DNA of 64,000 bases from positions 1 to 64,000 of the forward strand of contig JARWSJ010000003.1 in NCBI GenBank assembly GCA_029906195.1, given 5' to 3'. A program made the position numbers and the translations under genes. Shown here piece by piece: positions 8,420 to 18,300 of the stretch. Each line of letters opens with the position of its first letter. Positions within the stretch are counted from its first letter, which is position 1. This stretch comes from Chitinophagaceae bacterium 26-R-25 (GTDB lineage: Bacteria; Bacteroidota; Bacteroidia; Chitinophagales; Chitinophagaceae). Below the pieces are notes generated by a model, which saw only the letters and a list, made by a program, of their open reading frames with translations, was not told the DNA's origin and did not search any database.

Positions 8420-8833
8420 CTATGAAACCAGCTCGGCCTCAGAAGTGATGTTCGTATTCAGAACCTTCGAAATCGGGCAATTTTTTTCTGCGTTTTCTAC
8501 GCTTGCGTCGAATTGTTCTTTGGTAATACCCGGAACTTTTCCTTTTACGATCAAATGAGACTTTGTGATCGCTCCGTTTTCAAAAGTGATCTCGCATTTT
8601 GTTTCCAAAGAATCTGCTGTAAAACCTGCCTCGTTCAAAACGAAACTCAATTTCATTGTAAAGCAACCTGCATGAGCCGCTGCTACAAGTTCTTCAGGGT
8701 TTGTTCCAACTCCTTCTGCAAAACGGGAATTGAAGCTGTATTGCGTTTTGTTAAGTGTTGTACTTTGTGTGGTAAGATTGCCATTACCTTCTTTTCCAGA
8801 ACCGTTCCATACGGCTGTTGCATTACGAATCAT
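8420..8833 (-). CDS. osmC: OsmC-family peroxiredoxin
   Basis: Thiol peroxidase that reduces organic hydroperoxides in the cytoplasm, usually induced by osmotic or oxidative stress. The protein has 137 residues, the family norm. The two catalytic cysteines are present: Cys57 in AAHAGCFTM and Cys119 in AEKNCPISK. TNPEELVAAAHAGCF is the family signature. The N-terminal ATAVWNGSGKEGNGNLTT fits the OsmC subgroup rather than Ohr. It is transcribed alone. Confidence 0.93.
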   Translation of the reverse strand: MIRNATAVWNGSGKEGNGNLTTQSTTLNKTQYSFNSRFAEGVGTNPEELVAAAHAGCFTMKLSFVLNEAGFTADSLETKCEITFENGAITKSHLIVKGKVPGITKEQFDASVENAEKNCPISKVLNTNITSEAELVS

Positions 8834-8982
8834 GGTATTATTATTTTAAGATTTGAAAAAAGTTGATAGTATTCTTTGTTAGAAATTTTCGAAGTTCATA
8901 AAGGTAGCGGATAAATTAAAAATGCCACAATATTTTACAATAAAATAACTGTGCCAAATCTTCGAGCCGAAGCGTGTAAAAC

Positions 8983-9825
8983 TTATTGCTTTGGTGCGAG
9001 TTCGCCGTACCAGTAAGCTGCTGTAACACCGCCATCCATAAGAAAGTCGCTGCCCGTAATGAATGCGCCATCTTGCCCCATCAAAAGGGCGGCAACATTA
9101 GCAACTTCATCAGGTGTGCCTGCACGACCTGCGGCACTTAAATTTATCATTCGTCTATAACCATCTCCGCGAGGGCCACTTAACTCGTCATTCGCAAGAG
9201 GCGTAATAATAATTCCCGGACTTATTGTGTTTATTCTTGCACCACGTTTTCCCCAGCGAACTGCTTCCGCCATCACACGAAGCGAATTGCCCCGTTTGGA
9301 AAGTTGATAAGCATGAAGCGAGTCTTTCACATTGCTCGGCTGAAGAAAATCAAGCGACAATAGTTCTTCGGTTGGTGTTGTAGCCAGTGCATTGTTTTGT
9401 TCAACAGGCAAAGACGGCAGCCGGTGGCCCGATTGCGAAGCAATAACAACACCGGAACCTTCTTCTGCAATTACGTTTCCAAACAACTCAAGAACTAGCG
9501 CTGTTCCGTATAGGTCAACGCGAAGAATAATTTCCGGAGATGCTTGCGTAGGAGAAACGCCAGCTGCATGTATAAGTCCATGTATGCTGCCTTTTGCAGT
9601 GGCAGTTTCTACAAGAGAAGTAACGGACTGCCTTGAGGAAACGTCAACGGTAGCGGTGCTTGTATCAAAGCCGGCATCTCTGAGAACTTTTGCAGCAGCC
9701 TCTGCATTTTCTTCCCGGAGATCTGCAAGCAGAATGTGTTTGCCCGCGCTTACTCGTCGTGCAATTGCCTGCCCTATCGACCCTGCGCCGATCACTACAA
9801 TTACTTTTACATTGTTGCCTTTCAT
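8983..9825 (-). CDS. Short-chain dehydrogenase/reductase (SDR)
   Basis: NAD(P)-dependent oxidoreductase with a Rossmann fold; substrate unknown. The cofactor loop is GAGSIG (residues 13-18), with Ile in place of the usual Thr before the first Gly. Catalytic Tyr173 and Lys177 are in HAYQLSKRG, with a Ser near 130-132 in ASQSG. The C-terminal pattern AGRAGTPDEVANVAALLMG followed by FITGSDFLMDGG is typical. DLREEN after the second strand (Asp35) suggests NAD(H) rather than NADP(H). An insert at residues 137-170 rich in Leu, Thr and Asn sits between the Ser and the Tyr. Its downstream neighbour on the strand is the GH3 fusion gene 87 bases away, probably not functionally linked. Confidence 0.88.
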   Translation of the reverse strand: MKGNNVKVIVVIGAGSIGQAIARRVSAGKHILLADLREENAEAAAKVLRDAGFDTSTATVDVSSRQSVTSLVETATAKGSIHGLIHAAGVSPTQASPEIILRVDLYGTALVLELFGNVIAEEGSGVVIASQSGHRLPSLPVEQNNALATTPTEELLSLDFLQPSNVKDSLHAYQLSKRGNSLRVMAEAVRWGKRGARINTISPGIIITPLANDELSGPRGDGYRRMINLSAAGRAGTPDEVANVAALLMGQDGAFITGSDFLMDGGVTAAYWYGELAPKQ

Positions 9826-9912
9826 AAAAATGTTCGCTAAAAATTATTAGTGTCGCTCAAATCTCCTTCCAACAACTCTCTATTTTCAACTTTCAACTTT
9901 CAATTTTCAATT

Positions 9913-12819
9913 CTATTTCATCGCTTTGTACAACGCTTCCTGAATTCTTCCACGTATGCTCATCGCCGTAAGCTTGTTGTAGTTTGGCTTCGCTGCATTT
10001 ACCCTGTTTGAAAGAAAAATGAATGTCATGTTGTATTTTGGGTCTACCCACCAGCCAATACCTGTAAATCCTGTGTGGCCAAAGGTTTGTGGCGATGCAG
10101 ACAAACATGGATAGGGTTCTTTCAATGTCGCGTTGTCTCTCTCAGGTTTGTCAAAACCAAGCCCTCTTCTGCTAACATTGCTTTGATAGGAGGTGAAATA
10201 ATCGACGGTTTCTTTTTTGAAAATTTGTTTGCCATAAATGGTTCCACCGTTCAGCAACAGCTGTGCAATAACGGCCATGTCATGCGCATCGCTAAATAAA
10301 CCTGCATGCCCTGCTACTCCCCCCATGATCGCAGAGCCCGGATCATGTACATCGCCACGCAACAATTGTTTGCGGAAAATCTCTTCGTTCTCTGTCGGAG
10401 CTACACTATCCAGCGGTAAAAATGTTCTTGGCAAAAATCCTGTATGGTTCAATCCCAACGGTTCGTAAAAAGTTTTCTTCGCATAATTATCAAGACTTTC
10501 GCCGGTAATGGCTTCCACTATTTTTCCGAGAAAAATAAAATCATTGTCACTGTATAAATAATGGCCCGTTGGCGCAACATCGCTTTGCAACATGCGCTTG
10601 TAAACCGTATCCTGAAAATCTTTTCTGAGATAAAGACTCTCAGCCACACGTGTCGGGAATTCATCTGAACGCACCAACGAATAATAGGTATCGCCGGGTT
10701 GTTCTTTTGCATCAAGCGTCTCTTTGTAAAAAGGAATAAATGCTTTCAGGCCGGCCTGGTGCAACAACAGATTTCTTACAAGAATATTTTCTTTATTGGT
10801 GCCTCGGGCAGAAGGCAAATAATCAACCAAACGTTTATTGATATCCAGCTTTCCTTCCTCATACAATTTCATCACAGATAAAGTAGTGGCGCAAATTTTA
10901 GTAACAGAAGCCAGGTCGTAGATCGTATTTTCAGTTACCGCAGTGGAATCCTGGAACGCATATTTTCCAAATGCTTTTTCATAAATGATCTTGTCATCTT
11001 TTGCCACCAGTACTACCGCGCCGGGAAAAGCCAGTGCATTCAATCCATCCTGCACAATGCAGTCAATTTCTGTTCGTATAGAATCGTTCATGCCTACTTG
11101 CGAAGGCGCTACCGGCAGAAGATTCAGGCTTTGTGTAATGCCTGCGCCGTACTTAAATTCTTCACTAACGGTTACGGGCAATTTTCCTTTCGGATCTATT
11201 TTCCCTTCCAAAAGATCCAGCGCTGCCGTTTGTATGTAATCATTATCATCATAACAAGCGACGATTACTTTTCCATCGCTGAAATTTTTGATCGCGTAAG
11301 GATTGCCAAAGGCAAACGTTACGCTCCTATTTTCCTGCTGTAATTGTTTGATCAATTTTAGCGAAGCATCACCAATGCCGAAATTATTTCTTGGAAAACG
11401 GCTGTAGCCATGTACACCGATGATCACAACATCATATCTGCTTTTTACGAGTTGAGCAAGTGCCTCTGCTTTCTCGGCTGATTGTCCGTTTTCAAAAAAG
11501 TACACGTGTGCTTTAAACTCATCGCGAAGCCTGTTTGCCATGTAATTGTCTTCTGTGGCGCCAATGGCAACGTACGCTACTTTTCTTTTTACAACAGCCA
11601 AAGGGAACACCGCAGAATCATTGTTGCGCAACAATGTCAACGCGTTTTCTGCAACGAGCTTCCATGTTGAGCCCGCATCTTTGTTTAAATCGTCCGCAAT
11701 GTTTTCAATAGCTATGGGCTGCAACTTCGCAAGTCCATAATTGTATTTTGCGTACAATACTTTTTTTACGTGCATGTCAATGTTGGCCCATTTTAACCTT
11801 TTCTTCCTGATCGCCAGTTTTACTTTGTCCAAAGTGTTTTTCACATCTCCCGGTAAGCAAAGCATGTCGTTGCCCGCAATTAAAGATTCTACCGAAGCCA
11901 ATCCATCCGGATAATATTTGGCAACGCCTTTCATTTCCAGCGCATCCGTAAACGTCAAACCCTGAAAGCCCATTTCGTTGCGGAGCAAATTGGTTACTGC
12001 ATTTGTAGAAATGGAAGTGGGTTTATTTGGTGTGCTGTCAATGGAAGGAACAGATAAATGCGCGACCATTACGCTTCCTACTCCGGCATTAAAAATCTGG
12101 CGGAAAGGGTATAGCTCCAGCGAATCCAGTTGCTCGCGGCTTTTCATGATGATGGGCAGATCCAAATGTGAATCAACCGCTACATCCCCATGGCCGGGAA
12201 AATGTTTGGCGCAGGCCATAATGCCATTGTCCTGCAGCGCCTTCATGTACTGAATACCGTAATTCGCCACTCTGTATTTATCTTCTCCAAATGACCGGTC
12301 GTTGATCACAGGATTGTCGGGATTATTATTTACGTCCACTACAGGCGCGTAGTTCACCTGTATACCGGCCCGCTTACACTGTTCTGCCACCACTGTTCCG
12401 AATTTGTAAACAATAGAAGGGTCCTGCACTGCCCCGAGCATCATTTGTCTTGGCAGGTTAACAACGCTGTCGAGCATACGCATGCCCAGCCCCGTTTCAC
12501 CGTCTATGCAAATCAAAATGGGTGTTTTCGCCATCGACTGGTAGTGATTGAGGAGCATTGCCTGTTTTGCCGGTCCGCCCTGGAACAAACAAATTCCGCC
12601 TACATTGTATTTGTTTATGGCCTCTTCAACTTCTTTATCGTAAAAAACAACGCTGCCATTGGTAAGCCCGGAAAGTCGAACAACCATTAACTGCGCTATT
12701 TTCTGGTCATTATTTAATGTGTGGAAAACGCTGTCAACCCATCTGTCCGCATCCGCATTTTGTGCCATTGCCTTTGCTGAATAAAATAGAATAGAAATCC
12801 AGATCGATAGTTTCCTCAT
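9913..12819 (-). CDS. GH3 beta-N-acetylhexosaminidase fused to a beta-lactamase-fold hydrolase
   Basis: Two-enzyme secreted protein, probably acting on peptidoglycan or muropeptides in the periplasm. A signal peptide ends near AKAMAQ (residue 20). The first half is a NagZ-like GH3 domain: KHFPGHGDVAVDSH (205-218) carries the His/Asp dyad of the N-acetylglucosaminidases, and Asp292 in TFTDALEMKG is the predicted nucleophile. A GH3 C-terminal domain spans about 390-560. The second half, from about 585, is a class C beta-lactamase/DD-peptidase fold with SxxK at Ser638-Lys641 (ASVTK), YSDND (Tyr756) and FGHTGFTG near the end. The two-domain build is known in Bacteroidota. A DD- or LD-amidase role for the second half is inference. 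Confidence 0.9.
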   Translation of the reverse strand: MRKLSIWISILFYSAKAMAQNADADRWVDSVFHTLNNDQKIAQLMVVRLSGLTNGSVVFYDKEVEEAINKYNVGGICLFQGGPAKQAMLLNHYQSMAKTPILICIDGETGLGMRMLDSVVNLPRQMMLGAVQDPSIVYKFGTVVAEQCKRAGIQVNYAPVVDVNNNPDNPVINDRSFGEDKYRVANYGIQYMKALQDNGIMACAKHFPGHGDVAVDSHLDLPIIMKSREQLDSLELYPFRQIFNAGVGSVMVAHLSVPSIDSTPNKPTSISTNAVTNLLRNEMGFQGLTFTDALEMKGVAKYYPDGLASVESLIAGNDMLCLPGDVKNTLDKVKLAIRKKRLKWANIDMHVKKVLYAKYNYGLAKLQPIAIENIADDLNKDAGSTWKLVAENALTLLRNNDSAVFPLAVVKRKVAYVAIGATEDNYMANRLRDEFKAHVYFFENGQSAEKAEALAQLVKSRYDVVIIGVHGYSRFPRNNFGIGDASLKLIKQLQQENRSVTFAFGNPYAIKNFSDGKVIVACYDDNDYIQTAALDLLEGKIDPKGKLPVTVSEEFKYGAGITQSLNLLPVAPSQVGMNDSIRTEIDCIVQDGLNALAFPGAVVLVAKDDKIIYEKAFGKYAFQDSTAVTENTIYDLASVTKICATTLSVMKLYEEGKLDINKRLVDYLPSARGTNKENILVRNLLLHQAGLKAFIPFYKETLDAKEQPGDTYYSLVRSDEFPTRVAESLYLRKDFQDTVYKRMLQSDVAPTGHYLYSDNDFIFLGKIVEAITGESLDNYAKKTFYEPLGLNHTGFLPRTFLPLDSVAPTENEEIFRKQLLRGDVHDPGSAIMGGVAGHAGLFSDAHDMAVIAQLLLNGGTIYGKQIFKKETVDYFTSYQSNVSRRGLGFDKPERDNATLKEPYPCLSASPQTFGHTGFTGIGWWVDPKYNMTFIFLSNRVNAAKPNYNKLTAMSIRGRIQEALYKAMK

Positions 12820-12862
12820 GATGTGCGGTTTACTATTCGCAAATTATGAAAAAACGTGGATG

Positions 12863-13040
12863 GGCACACGGATGACACGGATTAGACGGATTTTCACGGA
12901 TAATTTTGGTATTAAGGTGCCTTTGAAAAGTGAACAATCCCAAATCAGAAGTATCCGTGCTACTTTTTGAACCTATAAAAATCAGGAAAAACATTTCAAT
13001 TATCCGTGAAAATCCGTCTAATCCGTGTCATCCGTGTGCC
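12863..13040. repeat. 43-bp perfect inverted repeat of ACGGAT words
   Basis: This 400-base spacer separates the divergent GH3 fusion and sigma-factor genes. The segment 12863-12905, starting GGCACACGGATGACACGG, is the exact reverse complement of 12998-13040, with 92 bases between. The words CACGGATgACACGGATTAgACGGATT repeat within each arm. No ORF across it is convincing. The rest (13041-13219) shows no motif I can name. Confidence 0.92.
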
Positions 13041-13219
13041 AATTTATCATTTACGAACGTGTCCATCACACATCCTTTAGAACCCCGAATTCGTCCTTTA
13101 TTCCCCCTCAGAAGTGTAATTGATCCGTGCTGGCGCGGCATTGCAGGTATCTTAACGCGCAAACATTAGAAAAGGCAGGATTGAAATTGTGTTACAATCA
13201 TTGGTATCCTGACCGGAAA

Positions 13220-13849
13220 ATGACTATTAATTACCGATTATTGGAGGAGAAGCCAGTGTTTAATGACCATCAAACGTACAGCGAAAAGGAACTCTATGCA
13301 AGAATTGCAGAAGGAGATGAACAGGCCTTTTTGCTGCTCTTCAAAACGTTTTCTCCAATGATCCGGCCTTTTGCCCGCAACATTACCAATTCAGAAGCCG
13401 ACGCTGAAGATGTTATACAGGAAGTATTTGTCCGCATCTGGCTCTACCGCGACCGCTTCGCAGAAATTGAGAATCTAAAATCCTGGATATTTACCGTAGC
13501 GGCGAATGAGTGTATGCGATATATGCGGCAAAAACTCACTTATGAACGTAAGACGGGCGAGCTGCTCCATCGCCAGCCATCCCTGGAAAACACATCCCCG
13601 CTAGAGTACGCGCAGGTGAATCAAATCAGCCGTTTCGTAAAGGAAGCGGTAGAAGCGATGCCTGCCCAACGCAAAAAAATATACTCCCTTAGTCGTGATC
13701 ATGGCATGAAACCCGCTGCCATTGCGGCTGCCCTTTCCTTGTCGGTAGGCACCGTCAAGAATGTTTTATCCCGTGCCTTGAATGACATACGCGATCATCT
13801 TGTCGCCAGTGGAATATCACTGTGCGTAATGTTTTTCCTGCTCCGTTAA
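13220..13849 (+). CDS. ECF sigma factor (Bacteroidota expansion type)
   Basis: Directs RNA polymerase to the SusC/SusD locus downstream, under control of the FecR protein encoded next. ATG at 13220 (MTINYRLLEE) is preferred over an upstream in-frame codon because the earlier 31 residues are atypical, leaving 209 residues. Region 2 is seen as DAEDVIQEVFVRIW and region 4 as AIAAALSLSVGTVKNVLSRAL. The C-terminal hydrophobic end (SLCVMFFLLR) is usual in this family. The FecR gene starts 218 bases later, with a small TGCCAGC...GCTGGCA hairpin at 14001-14020 between. Partnership with FecR and SusC is inferred from order. Confidence 0.92.
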   Translation: MTINYRLLEEKPVFNDHQTYSEKELYARIAEGDEQAFLLLFKTFSPMIRPFARNITNSEADAEDVIQEVFVRIWLYRDRFAEIENLKSWIFTVAANECMRYMRQKLTYERKTGELLHRQPSLENTSPLEYAQVNQISRFVKEAVEAMPAQRKKIYSLSRDHGMKPAAIAAALSLSVGTVKNVLSRALNDIRDHLVASGISLCVMFFLLR

Positions 13850-14067
13850 TTTTTTCAAAAAATTTTTGGCTTCGAGTGTTACGTTTTGTTTTGACGTGGT
13901 TCTTAATAAGGCTCATAGGGCTAACTGAGCATTGTCACCCCTGGCAATGACCTTGTTCCCCCTGGGTTTTCTCTCTTATTAAGCCATATCCTACGATTCC
14001 TGCCAGCAATAGCGCTGGCACATTTAACAACGTCCCTATTTACCGATTTGTAACGAACCTGAAAAAC

Positions 14068-15276
14068 ATGGAACCAGAAAGAATAAACGACCTGATAGAC
14101 AAATATATCGCGGGAAAACTAGCAGCAGATGAACACAGAGAGCTGTATGAACTGCTCGTTCAGCCGGAAAACAAAATGATGATGCATACACTGGTGCATC
14201 GCCTGAATAAAACGTCTGAGAAGCAGGTAGCGATTGATGATGAAGCATCTGTCGCTGCTTTTAGAAATATCGTTGGTGTGGACAAACCAGGATATACTGG
14301 AGGTATTGTAAAACCAATGAACAGATCCAGGTTGATTGTACGATGGGCCGTGGCAGCATCAGCGATCTTGGTTCTGGCAACGGGAAGTTATTTGTGGTTT
14401 CAAAACAGCACTGTGCCTTCAGTTAAGCAGCAGGCAAAAGCACAACAGGATATTCCGGCAGGCAAAACAGGAGCGATACTTATACTGGCCGATGGAAGCA
14501 AGGTGGTGCTGGACAGCCTGCATAACGGAGTGATCGCGCAGCAAAACGGCTCACAGGTATTGTTGAAAAGCGGGCAATTGGCTTACGATGCATCAAGTTC
14601 ATCAACGGGTGAACCGACATACAACGTGCTCAACACACCGAAAGGCAGACAGTTTCAACTGGTATTACCAGACGGCACAAAGGTTTGGTTGAACTCAGCG
14701 AGCTCATTGAAATATCCCACCACATTTTCCAGCAAAGACAGGAGAGTGCAGTTGAGTGGTGAGGCCTATTTCGAAGTATCAAAAGCTGTTGACAAACCCT
14801 TTATTCTGATTCTTGCCAATAACGCAGAGGTAAAGGTGCTGGGTACAAGCTTTAACGTGAACGCTTATGATAACGAAAGTAAAATCAAGGCAACCTTGTT
14901 GGAGGGAAGCGTGAAGGTAACAGCTTCCAACACTTCAGGAGTTGCAAACGGCGAGGCGGCCATTTTGAAGCCACGCCAGCAGGCTCAGTTAGCACAGGCA
15001 GGCAATGACATCGCTGTTGTAAGCAATGTCGATGTAGACAAAGTAGTAGCATGGAAGAACGGCGTATTCAATTTTGAAGGTGCCAGTTTAACCGAAGTGA
15101 TGAGGCAACTGGAACGCTGGTATGATATAGAAGTAGTGTATGAAGGCGACGTGCCAAACATTGAGTTCTATGGTGAATTGAGCCGCAACAACAGCCTGAA
15201 CGACGTGATTGCAGCACTGAAAGATTCAGATGTGCATTTCCGCAGGGACGGAAGAAAATTGATCGTTTTTAAATAA
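14068..15276 (+). CDS. FecR-family anti-sigma/signal transducer
   Basis: Inner-membrane regulator that holds the ECF sigma factor until the cognate outer-membrane transporter reports ligand. The 402 residues contain a cytoplasmic N-terminal part (1-88), one membrane segment (about 89-110, LIVRWAVAASAILVLATGSY) and a periplasmic FecR domain with TPKGRQFQLVLPDGTKVWLNSASSL near residue 195, then AEVKVLGTSFNV. A C-terminal DUF4974/STN-like domain is seen from ITEVM-like ASLTEVMRQLERWYDIEVVY to the end. The partner STN domain is present at the N-terminus of the SusC protein, so the surface-signalling route is complete. Confidence 0.93.
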   Translation: MEPERINDLIDKYIAGKLAADEHRELYELLVQPENKMMMHTLVHRLNKTSEKQVAIDDEASVAAFRNIVGVDKPGYTGGIVKPMNRSRLIVRWAVAASAILVLATGSYLWFQNSTVPSVKQQAKAQQDIPAGKTGAILILADGSKVVLDSLHNGVIAQQNGSQVLLKSGQLAYDASSSSTGEPTYNVLNTPKGRQFQLVLPDGTKVWLNSASSLKYPTTFSSKDRRVQLSGEAYFEVSKAVDKPFILILANNAEVKVLGTSFNVNAYDNESKIKATLLEGSVKVTASNTSGVANGEAAILKPRQQAQLAQAGNDIAVVSNVDVDKVVAWKNGVFNFEGASLTEVMRQLERWYDIEVVYEGDVPNIEFYGELSRNNSLNDVIAALKDSDVHFRRDGRKLIVFK

Positions 15277-15389
15277 AGATTTTTTGACATAAACAGAAAC
15301 AGCAATGAGAAAGCCGGAACAAGAATCCGGTAGAAAGATTTGACTGCTCTGAGGATTTCTATTTTTTAACAAGTAAACCAAGACAAATT

Positions 15390-18300
15390 ATGCAAAAAAC
15401 CGGAAGACGGCACAAGGCTGCCGCCTGGACGCGCAGTTGTTTGCCCCAAACATTTTTGTACACCAAACTGACGCTCCTTTCCCTCGCTGTAACTTTTCTA
15501 GCTGCTGCAACTGTCTGTGCACAGTCTGTAACACTCTCAGCGAAAAACATGCCCCTTAAAGAAGTATTTACTTCCATTAAAAAGCAAACGGGTTATAATT
15601 TCTTTGGACGAACCGAATTGTTCAAAAATGCAAAACCGGTAAATGTATCGGTGCGTGAAATGCCTTTATCACAGGCATTAACCATGGTTCTTGCTGACCA
15701 ACCAATTCAATACCGCATTAATGGAACCGACATCATTTTGTCGCACAAAGAAGCGGTCGCTCCCCAGTCGCCAGCTCAATTGACTGCAGACACAAGTGCT
15801 CCGCGTACTTTTCCTGTTTCCGGTACTATCTATAATGGAGAAGGATTGCCTCTGCAAGGCGCAACAGTTACGTTGAAAGGAACTAACACCACTGCAGCAT
15901 CAAACACCAAGGGTCGCTTTGTGATCAATGGCGCTTTAGATGATGTTCTGGTGATTACTTATGTGGGTTATTCAACCGCTCAAGTTACTGTTGCCAGCGC
16001 TGCTCCGGTAAACGTTACAATGAATCTTGATGACAAACGCATGAATGATGTGGTTGTAACGGGGATCTTTAACCGTAAAGCGGAAAGTTTTACAGGTTCT
16101 TCTACCAAGATCACGCGCCAGGAATTGCTAAACGCCGGTACTACCAACGTTTTCCAAAGCCTTAGAGCTATTGAGCCAACATTAAAAATAACTGACGATT
16201 TTGTAAACGGATCTGATCCCAATAAAATGCCGAACATGCAAATCAGGGGAACTTCTACTTTTCCTGATGTAACAAAGCAATACACAACAGATCCAAACAT
16301 GCCGCTTTTTATTGTCGATGGTTTTGAAAGTACTGTTCAAAAAGTATACGACCTGGATATCAATCGTATAGAAACTGTTACCATTTTGAAAGATGCTGCA
16401 GCGAAAGCGATCTATGGTTCTAAAGCAGCAAATGGTGTGGTGGTTATCGAAACCGTAAAAGTAAAACCAGGTGAACTGCGCATTGATTACACAGGAACGA
16501 TAAACGTGGAAATGCCCGACCTGAGCAGCTATAACCTGGCAAACGCAACTGAAAAACTTGCTTTGGAAAAACAAGTGGGTGCTTACAACCCACCTTCAAA
16601 TATTCCATATTTTGGACTGAGCAAGGACAGCTTGTATAATTCTAACTGGAACCAAATTCAAAACGGTGTAAATACCGACTGGCTTGCACAACCGGTGAAA
16701 ACTGCAATAGGTTACAAGCACACCCTTAATATGGAAGTTGGTAATGAAGCGTTGCGTGCAGGTTTCACACTGTTTACCGGCAACAATCCTGGCGTTATGA
16801 AAGGATCTGGCCGTGAGAACTACGGTGGTGCAATGACGTTGATTTACCGCTACAAAAAAATAAATTTCAGGAATGTGCTTCAATACACTTCCGTAAAAGC
16901 GACAAATTCTCCTTATGGCGATTTCGCTCAATATGCTAAGTTGAACCCTTACTGGAAACCGTACAACGATGACGGAACTGTGAACATGGTACTTGGCCTT
17001 GGCCCAGTTTATTCAGGTTCTGTTTATAACCCTTTGTACAACGTGCCTTACATGAAAAGCACCAGTCAATATACGGACCTTACTAACAACACCTATCTTG
17101 ATTATATCTTCAATAGCAACTTAAAACTGACGGCGAGAATTGGTTTTACCAATACGGTAAACGGTTCTGACCTGTTTTATTCAAGCAAGCATACCATGTT
17201 TCTGGGCTATGCGGACTCTTCTTTCTTCACCAAAGGAAGTTATACCAAAGGCAACGGTAAAATTTCTGCTGTTAGCGGAGACCTTAACCTGAACTATAAC
17301 AAATCTTTCGGCAGACACAATGTTTTTGCCAACGCAGGCGCGATCATCCGCGACGACAAGTCTGAAAACTTCTTGTATACCGCAGTGGGTTTTCCAAATG
17401 ACAAAATGGATAACATCATGTTCGCAAATCAATATGCGATCAATGGTAAGCCTAGTGGAAGCGAATCTCACAGCAGGGAAATTGGTTTCTTAGCAGCGGG
17501 TAACTATTCTTTCTCTGATAAATACTTTGCTGATCTCTCTATCAGAACAAGCGCTTCTTCTCAATTTGGTTCAAATAACCCATGGGGTTCTTTCTGGTCC
17601 GCAGGTATCGGCTGGAACGTGCACAAAGAAAAATTCTTTGCTGGAATGACCAACGTTATCAAACAATTGAAACTACGTTCTTCTGTGGGTTATACAGGAT
17701 CGCAAAACTTCGACTCTTACCAGGCAATGTCATTGTATAGCTACTATACCAACGCATCTTACCAGGGTCAGGTGGGAACATATTTAAATGGCCTCGCAAA
17801 CGAAAACCTGAAATGGCAGCAGCGTTATGATTTCAACGTTGGCTTTGACATGAATATCCTTGATAAATTAACCCTTCGTTTTGATCACTATCGTTCTACT
17901 ACGAATAACCTGTTGACAGATATTACTACTCCTCCTTCAATGGGTTTCGCTTCGTACAAAGAAAACCTTGGACAATTGTTGAACGTGGGATACGAGTTTA
18001 AAGCTAACTACAGATGTTTTGTAAATCCTGCCACCCGTAGTTCTTTGAACGTTTACGTGTCAGGCGCATCAAATAAAAACACTATTCAAAAAATTTCCAA
18101 CTCACTGCAAAGTCTTAGCAAAGTAATGGATGACAGTTCTGCTAAAAAAGCTACCAACAAACCATTGGTTCGTTTTCAGGAAGGTCAATCACTGGACGCT
18201 ATCTGGGCGGTTAAATCCAACGGGATAGATCCTGCAACAGGAAAAGAAATTTTTGTAAAAGCCGATGGTACTGTTACAGATACATGGGATGTTAATGACA

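Noticed and set aside
12930-13169. Plus-strand ORF of 79 codons
   Set aside because: It runs through the 43-bp inverted repeat and has no protein-like pattern.
13850-14067. Riboswitch or attenuator between sigma and FecR
   Set aside because: Only one short hairpin (14001-14020) is visible and no known aptamer pattern.
15305-15343. 12-codon leader ORF (MRKPEQESGRKI) before susC
   Set aside because: No ribosome-site or conservation evidence; could be chance.
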